From Xiphias gladius (lineage: Eukaryota > Chordata > Actinopteri > Istiophoriformes > Xiphiidae), in contig NC_053402.1 of assembly GCF_016859285.1 (NCBI RefSeq), positions 1,502,510 through 1,566,509 on the forward strand: 64,000 bases of DNA, read 5' to 3'. This document shows positions 1 through 10,779 of the stretch, in pieces. The first letter of the stretch is position 1, and every line of letters starts with the position of its first letter. A program made the position numbers and the translations under genes. The notes below the pieces were generated by a model. That model worked only from the letters and a program-made list of their open reading frames with translations. It was not told the origin of the DNA and searched no databases.

Positions 1-151
1 CCTTATTGTCTCACTTTTCTACTTACGCAATAAGGATAATCTAAAAGGCGTTATAATCACCTAAAACATCCACACAAAGGGGCTTTAATTACTATCAAGC
101 TTATAACCATAATAATTAAACCTCTGGAGCTTTTGACATGCCTTGACATTT

Positions 152-153
<2 letters not shown>

Positions 154-190
<37 letters not shown>

Positions 191-233
191 CATATATATA
201 TACATACATATATATACATACACACACACACAC

Positions 234-302
<69 letters not shown>
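154..302. repeat. Compound (TA)n/(CA)n microsatellite
   Basis: An AT-dinucleotide run from 154 passes through mixed TACA units into a pure AC run at about 221-300. The open frames across it are low-complexity artefacts (CVCV or THTH). Confidence 0.95.
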
Positions 303-303
<1 letters not shown>

Positions 304-1411
304 TTAAGTGCTTATATTCAATACGAACTCAGTAACAACAATCTGAGAGCAGTAAGAATGTCATTAATCTATTTTGTTTAAATCAACTGTACACATATGC
401 TTTTAAAAGGGGAGCTGAGATTTAGTTAAAACAAAAAAACATTATAAACATTTGTGGCCGAGACTTCTCAGCCCTGAAACTTGTAAACATACTTTAGGTG
501 GTGGCTACACATAGGTGATTAAATCATTCAGAAATTGAATGTGGTCTGACTAATTGAGTGTTGGAACTTTGGAGTGATACTATTTTTGTAAAAGCCAGTG
601 GCCTACGCAATGAATATTGACTAAGCAGGTGTCAACACACCATTAATAGCGCCCCTCCCCACTGTTACAGGTTGTAGCACATAAGTCTGGAATGTTACTG
701 TGAGTCAGTGTCACTGTAAGAAGAGATGAGATAATCATGGAAATTTTACAGTTTGTCTAAAAAGGCTGTGTTCAAACCCAAACATACAACCGATAAGATT
801 CTGATGAATAGAAAGTACAATCACATTAAAAATCACTGAAATAATAGAGTGAATGGGGTTGAACACGTTTGCAAACAGCATATTCCATTTTTCATTTTCC
901 TTAAAGAACATTTTGTGGTGTGTATATATATAACTATATATATGGAGAGAGAGAGAAAGAGAGAAATATGAATGTACTAATTGTTATCCAGTAAAATGAG
1001 TGGTTTAGCAGGGAGTTGAACACTAATGCAAGGGACTGTTTTCACGTCACATTCTCATCAGGGGCTGAGCCTCCTTAAAGGTTCGATCCTACAATCGCAG
1101 AATCTGTCGCAGAATCTGTTTATGACAGAACTTTTACAGAAAGTGATACGACGTGCTGTGCCTTTCTAGAGTTGATGGAGGTGAAATAATTCACTCACTC
1201 ATCACAAAAACATCCTCAGCAGGATGGAGTCGAAGCTCAAAATGGAGACATCATCTTTCTTTCTGTCCTCAACGCTTTTATTAGAGGAGAAGTTGAAGTC
1301 ATTGTCAGTTGTGTCCAGGGTCTGTTCCAAGGCTGCTGGTGCAGCAGAAAAGCGACTGTGTACCATCTTCCTCAGTCAGTGTAAATAACAACCCAAAGGT
1401 TTCAATGTTTG

Positions 1412-1715
1412 GTCTATAAAATGTCAGAAAATAGTGAAAAGATACTACTCAAAATTTGCTAAAGTCCAGGGTGATGTCTTCAAATGTCTTGTTTTGTCCA
1501 ACAAAGCAGCACCAAACCCAAAGATAATCATCAACATTTTACTGTCACATAAGACAAAGAAGAGCAGAAAATCCCATCAGTTTGGGAAGCTGAAAACAAG
1601 CGGATGTTTAGAAATGTTGCTTGAAAAATGACTTTTTAACATTTTTTTTTATCAAAATAACTGCCAATTAGTTTACTGTCCACTGATTTATTAGTCGAGC
1701 AAATGTTTCAGCTCT
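1412..1715. repeat. Dispersed teleost repeat
   Basis: The segment starts near 'ctataaaatgtcagaaaa' and ends near 'tcgagcaaatgtttcagctc'. I recognise its wording as a high-copy fish repeat often found in introns, typically ending in an ATCGATTA-like tract before 'gcagctct'. The class is uncertain and may be a non-autonomous DNA element. The 65-codon frame inside it is not a gene. Confidence 0.55.
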
Positions 1716-2701
1716 GAACCATTCATACATTAAAATCGTGTCGTTTCTGTCGGGGACGTGAGAAGCAGCGAGCTGGAGCTCAGATTCGTCTAGATTTGGA
1801 AAATGAGTGCAGGCAGCTGCTGACCTCCTGAGGGCATTTGAGTTGCTCCATTCACAACATAAACCAAACCCTCCAACTGCACAGTACACAGCGAAGATAA
1901 ACAGCTTTAGTTATGACCTGATGCGAAAGGACTTCGACTGTCATCATAACACTGCTGAAGAGGTCGGTCGTCTAAAACTGGATGCAAACCAGCAGCATGT
2001 GCCACACGTAAAACGGGTCTGGCAATCGGCCCTTGGGCAGCTAACAACATGGTAGAAACCGCAAAAATGATTAAATATGCCAAATCACGATAAGATCTGC
2101 CAAATACAAACAAACTGCATCAGCAAAGAGGAACAGCAGTCACGTGCTGAGACTAACTAACAGCGTTCTTACATGTACACAGTGCAGAATAAAGCCCACT
2201 GGCAGGAAACCTGATATCCAACTTTGAATACCCATATTATTATCGTTCAAACCCTCCGACAGAGCAGTCAATCATAAGGTCCATGTGCCCAGAAACCATT
2301 TTCCGGGATAAAAGGAAAACATCCGCTTGATTTAATGGTGTAGACACCAGCAGCACCTAATGCAGAACAAGCTCATAAATCTAAGGACCCAACAATCAAA
2401 GCCCCAACATGGTGTACAGAGCAGTGGTGTGATCATTTCGCGTCTCGGAGGCTGTGGGGCACCTGACACCAGAAAAGGGGGCTGGCGTGTGTCCCAGTTT
2501 GCACCACCTCATGCATTCATCGCCCCGGGATGACGACGAGCGGGCTACACTACCAACGCGTGAGCAAGGGTTCAAAACCCCTGCATCTCCACGTCAGTTT
2601 TCAATAAGTGATAAATGATCTGCACCGTCTACTCCTGGTGTGCCCTGCGGTTATGTCGGTCGCCCGTCCAAGACGGCAAATCATTTTACATTGGCACTCA
2701 C

Positions 2702-2900
2702 AGTGGCAGGATCCGCTCCAGTGCCTGCCGCTCACCAGGGACCCTCCGAACGGACGCTGGAATCCTCCCACACCGGACAGGAGTACCTTCTCCGGCCCGA
2801 GCCCCGGGGTCCTGTGGTAGTAGTCCGTGCTCAGAAAAGAGCCGGGGCTGGGGCTGCTGCGGCTGGGGCTGAAACCCACAACGTCCACGCTTTCGTACAT
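2702..2900 (-). CDS. rara: Retinoic acid receptor alpha, isoform-2 first coding exon (partial gene)
   Basis: This is the first coding exon of a ligand-activated nuclear receptor that binds retinoic acid and heterodimerises with RXR on DNA in the nucleus. Read on the minus strand, the ATG at 2900-2898 gives 66 codons plus one base. The start MYESVDVVGFSPS, the middle FLSTDYYH and PEK, and the end HWSGS match the A2 domain of vertebrate RARA isoform 2 (MYESV..., with FL..D(F/Y)Y..., an EK(G) motif and a (H)W.GSNHS end). The exon stops after one base of a Ser-type codon at a consensus GTGAGT donor (2701-2696), the split-codon junction expected before the common exon encoding ETQSxSSEE. The DNA-binding and ligand-binding exons are not in the window and should lie to the left. 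The usual Asn before the final His is Cys here, and the A domain has extra Ser/Pro residues. The 5' UTR may continue straight into the upstream CpG block, or start at an acceptor-like pyrimidine tract and AG at 2934-2933. RARB and RARG begin differently, so alpha is preferred. Confidence 0.85.
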
Positions 2901-3083
2901 CCCAGGGGTGTACGAGGGGTCGCGTCTGATCCCTTTGTACCAAATGGAGGGAAAAAGAAGCAACAAAAAAAAATATGGAGGTGTCCTAAACGGCGAGGGG
3001 AGAAAAATGAAGGGTTGGGGGGGGGGGGGTCACATCTTCGTAACAGACTGATGGGAGGAGGAGGTGGCGCGGAGAAAAAGAGA

Positions 3084-3102
3084 TGACCTGTCCTGGTGAC
3101 CT
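3084..3102 (-). promoter_or_regulatory. Clustered nuclear-receptor half-sites (AGGTCA array)
   Basis: On the minus strand the 19 bases read AGGTCA, CC, AGGACA, GGTCA. This gives two perfect AGGTCA sites spaced by 7 bp, and a DR2 if AGGACA is accepted as a one-mismatch half-site. It lies about 185-200 bp upstream of the rara A2 start codon. RAR/RXR is known to bind DR2 and DR5 repeats, so autoregulation is possible. This is inference from motif and position. Confidence 0.4.
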
Positions 3103-3917
3103 TTCGGCCCTATGAGGGGCACAGGCAGTCGACTGTCAAACTTTGCGCCGCCGGAACGAGTTCAGACGACCGAAGGAAACGCTGTGCTCGTCCCCGTCTT
3201 TTTTTTACAGTTCAAACGCCACAAGTGTCACCAACTTCACCGTAGTGCTGGCCGAGCTGCAGCCCCCGTTACTTGGTAACACGACGGATTAAGAAGACGG
3301 CGACCACCGGGAAAAAAAACCCAAAAAAAAACGACACTACTGTACCAGCACACATGCGGCGTGTAGTTCACCACGACCTCGACGTGTACAGTCCGTGTCC
3401 CTGCGGTTTTCACCGCTCCTGCGTCGTTAACGCTAGCAGATTTTTTTCCGGTGCTTTTCCCCCCGCTGTATTTTTACGGTAGCTAAACTGTATCGTGTGG
3501 GGTAACTGTCACATCGCTCGCTAATCACTGTATCCAGCCGGGCGAACAGCCGGGTCCCCCGACAGTCTCTCTAATGTCACAGCCAGTACCGTCTGCCTTA
3601 AATCCATCCATGCTGTAAGCCAGTGTGGCTCAGACCGAAAAGTGAAAAGGTGCAGTCGGCGGAAACGCGGCGCTCTGGTCGCTCCGGGTCCCGGCGCTCA
3701 CAGCGGAGAAAACACAGCCCTGACTCACTAATGCGGTCATGTATGAGTGTGAACTTGCCGCTGTACGTCCGAGAGGCGGGATATCCAACGGTCGAAGCGG
3801 CGGCGACGGGAGATATCCGAGCTCTGGTCCGTGTGCCTCTCGCTGCTATTGTTGAGGTCCAGCAGCGGTACTGGCGGCAGTGTCCTGTGGTAACCTCCGC
3901 TCTGTACCCGTCGGCCC

Positions 3918-3918
<1 letters not shown>

Positions 3919-3957
<39 letters not shown>

Positions 3958-3967
3958 CGCTCTCTCT
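3919..3967. repeat. (CT)n microsatellite in the rara CpG block
   Basis: A CT dinucleotide run with two interruptions (TCGCTC). On the minus (rara) strand it is a GAGA tract upstream of the A2 exon. It could affect promoter structure, but nothing shows that directly. Confidence 0.9.
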
Positions 3968-4060
3968 AGTTTGATGAGTGACACCAGCTGCGCACGAGCT
4001 CCACCTACCTGCCCTGCGCGTGCCTCCACAATGCTTCCTGTCAAAATGTAACTGACTACT

Positions 4061-6879
4061 GTGCACAACCGAAATAACTGCTACTCTTCGTATTCCTGCT
4101 ATTTCTCCTGGTGGAAATATGGCCACGATTACTAACTACTACTACTACCATGACCTCTACAGCCTGGCTACCCCTGTAGTACTGCAGTACACATTTCCTG
4201 TACTATTACACACTTGTATACGTACTCAGGTACTTACCTGTGTTGTACATTGCTCCGCAGACGCACCTGTGTATGACACACATCTTACTCAGGCGTTGGG
4301 GCGCTTGTGCTGTATTTGGGTATTTCCATTTCATGGCAGCCTATTTTATACTTCCGCTGAACTACATTTCAGAGGGAAATATTGTAATTTGTAGTTCACA
4401 ACATTCGTTTGAATAATCATTATTTGACAAGCGGATATTTGACATACAATATATGCTGCATCATTATTGTATATATTTCTAATTATGGCCCTAGTCTTAT
4501 TTTAGTCCCGTTTCTGTAATTTAAAAATGTTACTTTTCTTATTCTATCTCTTATCTACCTCTTTGAGTCTCCATGTTTTGTTGCGTTGGGATATATCTCT
4601 TATTTTGTCCATACTGTAGATCTACTGTTTACTACTATCCACTTCTTTTTATATTATTTGCAATGTGCCTTGCCTTGACACCGAAGTTGAAAATGCAGAG
4701 CCAAGAAGGAAAATACTGCAATAAAAGAAATTACCTGGACTTTTTTTTTTTCTAGTTTGGGGTGTTAGAACAAAGAACTCTGTGTTTTCCAAGTTATTTT
4801 GACAGTGAGGATCATTTTTTTCCTCCATATACTCGACAGCCAGCAGATAGATGGAGAGATAGATAGATGATAGACAGATATATAGATAGATAGATAGATA
4901 GATGATAGACAGATATATAGATCGATAGATAGATAATTGGATAGATAGATAGATAGATAGACAGATATATAGACAGATAGATACAGATAGATGCGAAAGC
5001 AGCAGACAGAGATAGAGAGAATCAGAAAGGATTGAGAGAACAAACAGATCTATATGTTTAGTTTGAATCAAATGAACTGAAGAAATAACTACCATAACAG
5101 ACATAACACATGGTAGGGTTATGTACTGGTTTTTAAAAGAGCCCACCATGAGTTTGACCTTGTTTTTTCAAGTGCTCCTATTTTGCAAAATGTGTTAAAC
5201 GGACTGGCCGACCATCTATGTCTGTGTTACATATCCATTTTGAGCGTGTATAAGCTCTTTAAGGGACCACGTATTTTTCGGATGAAATTTTATATATATA
5301 GTTGCCCACTGAAATGTGCAAAATAAACACCGAATGATGAAATAACCATTAACATGCATTATATTGTTTGGTGTTTGTAATTTTTATTCCATATATGAGA
5401 AGCACTCAACAGTTTGATACAGGTACAATTTATTACAGGATTTTACAGGACTTGATTTCATAACTTAGCTGGTCACCTCACCCTTTAATCCTTCTGCAAA
5501 CACCTCTACCTGACAACACCTTCCACTTCTCTCTCTACAGCTGGATCTTATTTTCACTGCTTCAGTTTTCACACAGTGAGCAAACACTGTAAAGTTCACA
5601 CCCCTAAGCTGTCTCCCTGACACTAATGAAGAAATTTAAAAAAGCAACCTAGCTTATTATTGTAAACAAAAAAACAGCTTCCTGTGTAAAACTACATTTA
5701 TTTCCTGGACACCAAACATCATAATACTGATTGGTCTAAATTTATCATTACATCCTTTAGGAGTGAACTACAAACCTGCTAAAACTGATGAAAAGTGGTA
5801 ATTTCATCTTTAAATAAAAAACTTTGGACTAAAATGCAAATATATTGGGCATTGCATTTAGATATGTTTTGGTATTTTTAACATTAAATTATTTAGAATT
5901 CTTCCTCACCTGTAGTAAGATGTAACATACACACACACTTTTGGGGACAGTAGGTTGACTTGCATTCATTTCCTGGAGACCCAAACCATAACCACTGACC
6001 CGAAAATCTGCTTTCCAAAATTGGGACATGGCTTTGTCCTCAATTGGACAACCCATCCCCAATTAACTGGTCATTAGTCTGAAATTTATCCCAAAAAGTA
6101 GCCTTTGAGAGATAGACTGACAGACAGACAGTCAAATACACACACACACAACCGTAAACCCTTTCAGTAAGTGAGAGTATGTCCTTGCCACGATGCCTCC
6201 CTGTATTGATTAGATGCTGCTCAAAATATGAGCAGAGAAAGGGGAGACATCACATTCATTCCCAGCTGCTCGTTGATACAGGACATTAAATCTATGCAAA
6301 CCACAGAAGCAGGGGTGAGGTGAAAATGGGGCTAGCAACAAAGAGCAAAAGGAGGATGAAGATGGAAATGAGGAGGACATTTTTGTAGTGGGTAAAAAGC
6401 AAAAGCGACTGCGGTGTACGTAGACAAAGAAGACAAAGAAAAGGTTTAGGCACACTAAAAGGCAGAAATTCCCTCACAGTGATATAGTGATGGAAGTTGC
6501 ACATGACATATCATATATTTATTGTAAATAAATATAATCTTGACCTTATAATTTTACAACTCTGTAATCCGAGACATCTCCTGCACCAATCTGTATCACT
6601 GTGAGCCAAAAAAGCGGACTCAGTAGTAAACTGAATTTGTAGTGACAGCTTGGTGGCTCTGCCCACCGTCGGCCAGTGGGAGAGATGTGTGCATTCCTGG
6701 CAACCTCGCTGCTGCATTTGTTTTTCTGCCCTTTCTGGGCTACAGGCAAGCACACCAGCAAACATGCACAGGGGTCATTCAAAGATATCTGCCTGGCTGA
6801 TTCTTTTATACTTTTATGGATTTTTGGTATATCTTATTTTCATGTTCCCCTCAAGATTGTAACTGAATAGTGATAACGT
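4061..6879. other. Intergenic DNA, no gene seen
   Basis: AT-rich sequence with a GATA/TAGA tetranucleotide array at 4847-4990. Open frames here are short or low-complexity. I see no splice-bounded frame with protein-family character. Confidence 0.6.
4847..4990. repeat. (GATA)n tetranucleotide array
   Basis: Imperfect TAGA/GATA units are interrupted by TATAGACAGA variants. The minus-strand LSIYLSIY frames are translations of this array. Confidence 0.93.
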
Positions 6880-7190
6880 TTTTGATCCTTTGCATTTTCA
6901 TCTAGCACCCTCATCAGGTCAAAATTTCAATTTGTTCAGCACTTTTTTTAACGACCAACTACCTGCAAAACTAAGGAAATTCCCATCAGCCACAACTGCA
7001 CTTTGCGCAAACATCAGCATGTTTGCATTCAAATGTTAGATTGCAAACATGCTAAACTAAGATGAACATGGCAAACATTAAGGCTGCTTAACATCAGCAT
7101 GTTAACGTTATCATCAAGAGCATGTTAGCATGTTAGCATGTTGATGTTAGCATTTAGAAGCTGTGCCCAAGTACAGCTTAGTCTCTTAGT
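6880..7190 (+). repeat. Dispersed teleost repeat with GTTAGCATGTTAGCATG motifs
   Basis: It contains the run of 'catgttagcatg' words followed by 'ctgtgcccaagtacagctta' and 'ctcttagtctt'. The same family recurs at 58730-59370 and, reversed, at 63480-63620. It is a very common fish repeat of uncertain class. Confidence 0.65.
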
Positions 7191-8496
7191 CTTGTTTCTT
7201 TTCCATTTTAAACCTTCTTTCTGACAGGAGTCAAAATAGAGCTTGTTTGATGCAGGAGGCCACATAATATACTGCTGATATTATCTGTTATATAATATAT
7301 ATCATATACTGGGGAGGTGTGGACGTTGTCTCCTCTGATGATTCAGCAGATGCTGATATAACATGACCGGAACAGCTGTTAAAGACAGACGTCTTAGCTA
7401 ACACTACATAACAGCCACTATTTGCACTTTTTAAGAAAAGGGGAACACCACATTTGGTATCGACACTGCATCTACAGTATATGGTTCAGTGGCCCTGGGG
7501 GTCAAAACAGCATTTTTTAACAACATTTCAGAAAACACAATGACACATCACTAATGTGGGCTTGGGACAACACTTCTTGTTTGTGACTGGACAGAACCCA
7601 AGTAAATTGTTTATTTGCAGATGAATGAACCGCAGTGATATTCCACATAGGAAGCACTACCACAAACTCTCAGAATGCCTATGATTTGCGTCGTTTAAAG
7701 TTGCTTAAATTGGGAAAGCACAGGGAGTTTTTTTGAGTACCCGAGGTTGTTGTTCATAAAAGGGAAAATTGCAGTAAAACTGACTGAAAAAAAAGGCTTG
7801 TGAACATTCACCTGCGGTTGGGAGGAGTTGGATAATGCTCGTGTGTGCAGGTAGGTAAAATAACTAATGCGTATTGATGAGTGTAGCCAGTATCTTAGAT
7901 CATAGTTGGATAAGAAAGACATGATTCTTAAAACAAATAATGTATATAAAATTTGAATTATTCTTAAACAACAGTGGTTGTCTCAACATTGGTGGAAAAA
8001 GTATTGAGATCCTTAATAAAGTAAAAGTGCAAATACAGCAATGTAAAAATACTCAATTTAAAAAGTCCTACTTCCGTAAAAGCACATGGGCATTAGCAGC
8101 AAAACTTAGTTTAAGTATTAAAGTAAAAGTAAAAGTATATTACTATACATGACATATATATATATTTTCATTTGAATAACATATATGTGACATTCAATAT
8201 TAATCACAGATGATTAATACTGAAGCATCAGTGTGTAGCAGCATGTTTCTGATGGAGCCAGTTTGAACTACTTCCTATACAGTTTTATAAATAGGGACAC
8301 CAGATAAAATCTGAGCGGTCGTGAGATGATTAATGGTGGAGGAAAAAAGAAAAAACAAAGTTCTGATTCACATATCTGTTTTCATTTTTGGACTTTTTCT
8401 CACTTCTTTTTGTACGACGTTAGAAGCAAGAAAGGCTGGAAACCACTAGTTTAATGTTTAATTACGTGTTGTATTTTAAAAGCCTTTTATATGATC
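7191..8496. other. Unassigned sequence, no gene seen
   Basis: AT-rich, with only short open frames and no recognisable protein, RNA or clear repeat structure. A stretch near 7980-8130 resembles a dispersed 'aaagtaaaagtaaaagta' type repeat, but I could not bound it. Confidence 0.4.
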
Positions 8497-9273
8497 CATT
8501 GTGTAAAAAAAGCCTCTGCAGCTACCCGCTCTCAGCTGGAAGAGCTAACCCCTTCTCAGGTCCAGGCTGTCGAGAAGGCAACTCGAAGCCAGGGTGCATC
8601 CAGGATTTGGTATCGACAAAGAGCTGGACGCATAACTGCTTCTAACATGCTAAAAAAGATGTTTTTTACTTATAAATTAATAATTCCACTTTAATGTTAA
8701 GCCGGAAAGCATTCAAACTGTGGAAAGATACTGGCATCTATACTTGTTTACATGGTTGGTTACTGATTTGTTCTGACTGCCAAGCCCGCAGTCTTCATCA
8801 GAAATGTTGCGGAAGCTTCCTGTCAGCTGAATTATGTGGTAACAGGTAGGACGTCCATTCCCACATAGATCAGTTGACAGGAAGTTTCAGCAATACCTCT
8901 GATGAAGACTGCGGGCTTGGCAGTCAAAACATGTCAGTGAAAAAAAGCCTGTCTGTATATAAGAATCAAATAGCCAGACAAAATTAACCTCTGCAGTCTA
9001 TATTTTACATGTTCGTTTCACTGTGAGCTTTAGTGCCCACACTGCAAGCAAGACAAGGTTAATCTGCACCTGTGTGTTGGAGACAAGGGACTCTGCCTTA
9101 TCAATGATGGGGATGACATTACACTGGACAAGAGCAATGCTCACTTCTTCCAAGTCCAGACACAGCTTCACACTGGATGCTGAGCCTTGCGGCTTTCTGG
9201 TGTGGAACTGTAATGAGATTTTTGTTGAAAGAATTTTGCCTGATATGGAATTTTGGGATGATGTGAGAATTTG
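8497..9273 (+). pseudogene. YqaJ-type nuclease gene remnant, disrupted
   Basis: Two fragments of one family lie in order on the plus strand. The first (8497-8658) reads LEELTPSQVQAVEKATRSQG then WYRQRAGRITAS, matching the W(F/Y)..RAGRITAS entry of the YqaJ-like recombinase/nuclease domain. The second (about 9010-9273) reads EL, stop, CPHC, then LDKSNAHFFQVQTQLHTGC, a frame change near 9178-9182, then FLVWNCNEIFVERILPDMEFW. These match the VE(I/V)KCP catalytic strand, the H.YY.QVQTQL helix and the FERI-PD-EFW end of the family. Lesions are a stop replacing the Lys of the K-C-P motif, a frameshift, and loss of about 80 residues between the fragments. A hairpin element occupies part of the gap. 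Intact relatives are multi-copy fish proteins, often with SWIM-type zinc fingers. This copy cannot make a working nuclease. Confidence 0.75.
8775..8925. mobile_element. Hairpin MITE inside the YqaJ pseudogene
   Basis: The arms at 8775-8839 and 8861-8925 are imperfect inverted repeats of about 65 bp with a short loop near 8840-8860. The outer ends read 'gactgccaagcccgcagtct' and its complement. No coding capacity. It lies between the two YqaJ fragments. Confidence 0.75.
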
Positions 9274-9581
9274 AGAATTTGAAGTTGAGAATTTTTCCAG
9301 AAACAGTTTACAGCAAGTTACAAAGTAGTATGGTAATATGTAATATGAAGAAAGGATACTAGCTCACATCGGATCAGGCACTAGATTCAGTCATATTTTG
9401 CAAATGAAAAACAAGACCAACATGTATGTTTTTTAAATTTTATTTTTTGGCAATTCGATTTTTATTGAGAAGCTCAAATAATACAACAATGTTATTAGCG
9501 GTTTCTTTATTACAAGAACAAACACAGTGTACAACTATAAATTGGATTCAATTTCATGAAAGTTCAAACTTTTCAGACCAA

Positions 9582-9763
9582 GGGCTAAATTCAATCAAAG
9601 GTACTTTGAGCTTTTATATCTTCCTGTGTTTGTGCTGATTTGGAATTGTGAATATCTAGATGAGCAGTCCTTCGTCCAATCTAAGTGATTACAGCTAATT
9701 TGGGATTTTTTTCCACACGGGAACCTTTGCAGGACTCTACAGTACCTTTGGTTGAATTTAGCC
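9582..9763. mobile_element. Small foldback element
   Basis: Left arm 'ggctaaattcaatcaaaggt' at 9583-9602 pairs with the complement of 'acctttggttgaatttagcc' at 9744-9763. Part of the interior also pairs weakly. About 180 bp, non-coding, so a MITE-like element is likely. Confidence 0.55.
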
Positions 9764-10779
9764 ACTAGGCTATATATAACATTCACTACAAACATAATGC
9801 ATTGCTATAATGCGATTATTCTGTTTGTATACCGACATTTTTGTATATCATATATGATATGCCAAAATTATAGCCGCTAATGATCCAAAGTTTTATCATT
9901 TCATAACGATTTTCAGTTTATTTTCTTTTATACCATGAAATGACATCTCAACCACTCGACTGAGTATGTTTTTTTTGGACAGAAAAAGTCATATTTCATC
10001 ATTGCTAACGGTCAGAAGTTTATTTTATGTCTAAGTTTTTGTAAATAAGTACTGCATTAGTTTGCACTACTTGGCTTTGTTAATTTTACCTTGAAATCAG
10101 TCATTTGGTAAAACATTACTTTTACCAAACATGAGCTGTCTATAGACCACGTTCCTCTAGTTTTCCTATTTTCTTTCTCCAATGGGACCAAAGACTGATA
10201 AATTTGACAAGGCAGAGCAAAAGACTCCAATCTCATCAATCAATGACAGTGACTTGTCTGGTTTTGTTGCCATGTGTTCGATGGGCATGGCCCTACTTTG
10301 CAGAGTCTGATATTTCCCTCTGACTAATCCCGTAACACTTTCGGCACGATTACGACACGTTAGCTATTTTTTTAGTGTGTCTCACCTCGTATTTAGACGA
10401 CTGCCTTTTCCCCTTAGTGACTGCAGGTATCTGTAGCAAAGCACAGTAGAATCCTACACTATCTCTAACATGAAACCCAGGCTCTGCTAGAACAGTATCG
10501 ACAGGTAACAGTCTATGATCACAGCAGCTCTAAATCCAAATGCTTGTTTGAACGACATTGGCATTGTAGCTTGAAGTACATCTCGCTCTGGCCCCTCAAT
10601 TAAAAACTTCAATCTCTCATGATGTATTCCAATTAACTTGTGCCAAACTCAAGAAACAGTGGACTAAGAGACTATATCAGTAGGGAGAGGGATTACTTAT
10701 TCAAATTACCTTTCAAATTATTAATGATGTGAATTGTTGGTGTCTAGTTATCTTATCTTCTTCTTCTTAACCCCGCATC
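9764..10779. other. Unassigned sequence, no gene seen
   Basis: AT-rich and without a frame or structure that I can assign. A short palindrome 'tatatcatatatgatat' occurs near 9843-9860. Confidence 0.45.

Larger units (their letters stand above)
1..2701 (-). other. rara: Partial intron of rara, downstream of exon A2
   Basis: This is the start of the intron that follows the A2 exon and runs off the left end. No frame encoding the next RARA exon (ETQSxSSEE, then the first zinc finger) was found, so that exon lies outside the window. The intron carries a microsatellite at 154-302, a small TA/GA tract near 927-965 and a dispersed fish repeat at 1412-1715. The rest shows nothing I can name. Confidence 0.6.
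2950..4060 (-). promoter_or_regulatory. CpG-rich block, probable P2 promoter of rara
   Basis: CpG dinucleotides are dense from roughly 2950 to 4060, while the DNA on both sides is AT-rich and CpG-poor. The block sits directly upstream of the A2 exon on the minus strand, where the second promoter of RARA genes is expected. It contains no convincing coding frame. Mammalian RARA P2 is retinoic-acid inducible through a DR5 element. I do not see a clean DR5 here, but a cluster of AGGTCA half-sites lies at 3084-3102. A CT/GA run at 3919-3967 and a G homopolymer at about 3017-3029 lie inside. The transcription start cannot be set from sequence alone. Confidence 0.6.

Noticed and set aside
85..381. 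CVCV, THTH and YIYI frames at microsatellites (also near 23562, 26819, 41303, 43696)
   Set aside because: Direct translations of dinucleotide repeats.
2601..2966. Longer 121-codon reading of the rara frame
   Set aside because: Its first residue is a TTG codon in a pyrimidine tract and its last 40 residues lie beyond the GTGAGT donor; only 2900-2702 is kept.
2640..3086. Plus-strand open frame of 148 codons over the rara exon
   Set aside because: It is the antisense of a CpG-rich exon and promoter; the minus-strand frame has the RAR wording and a correct donor, while this frame has no domain.
2950..4060. Canonical DR5 retinoic acid response element
   Set aside because: I looked for two (A/G)G(G/T)TCA sites spaced by 5 on both strands and saw none; isolated AGTTCA words near 3158, 3209 and 3366 lack a partner.
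3598..4068. Minus-strand frame of 156 codons in the CpG block
   Set aside because: It runs through the GAGA microsatellite (EREREREs) and has no family features; stop codons are rare there because of GC content.
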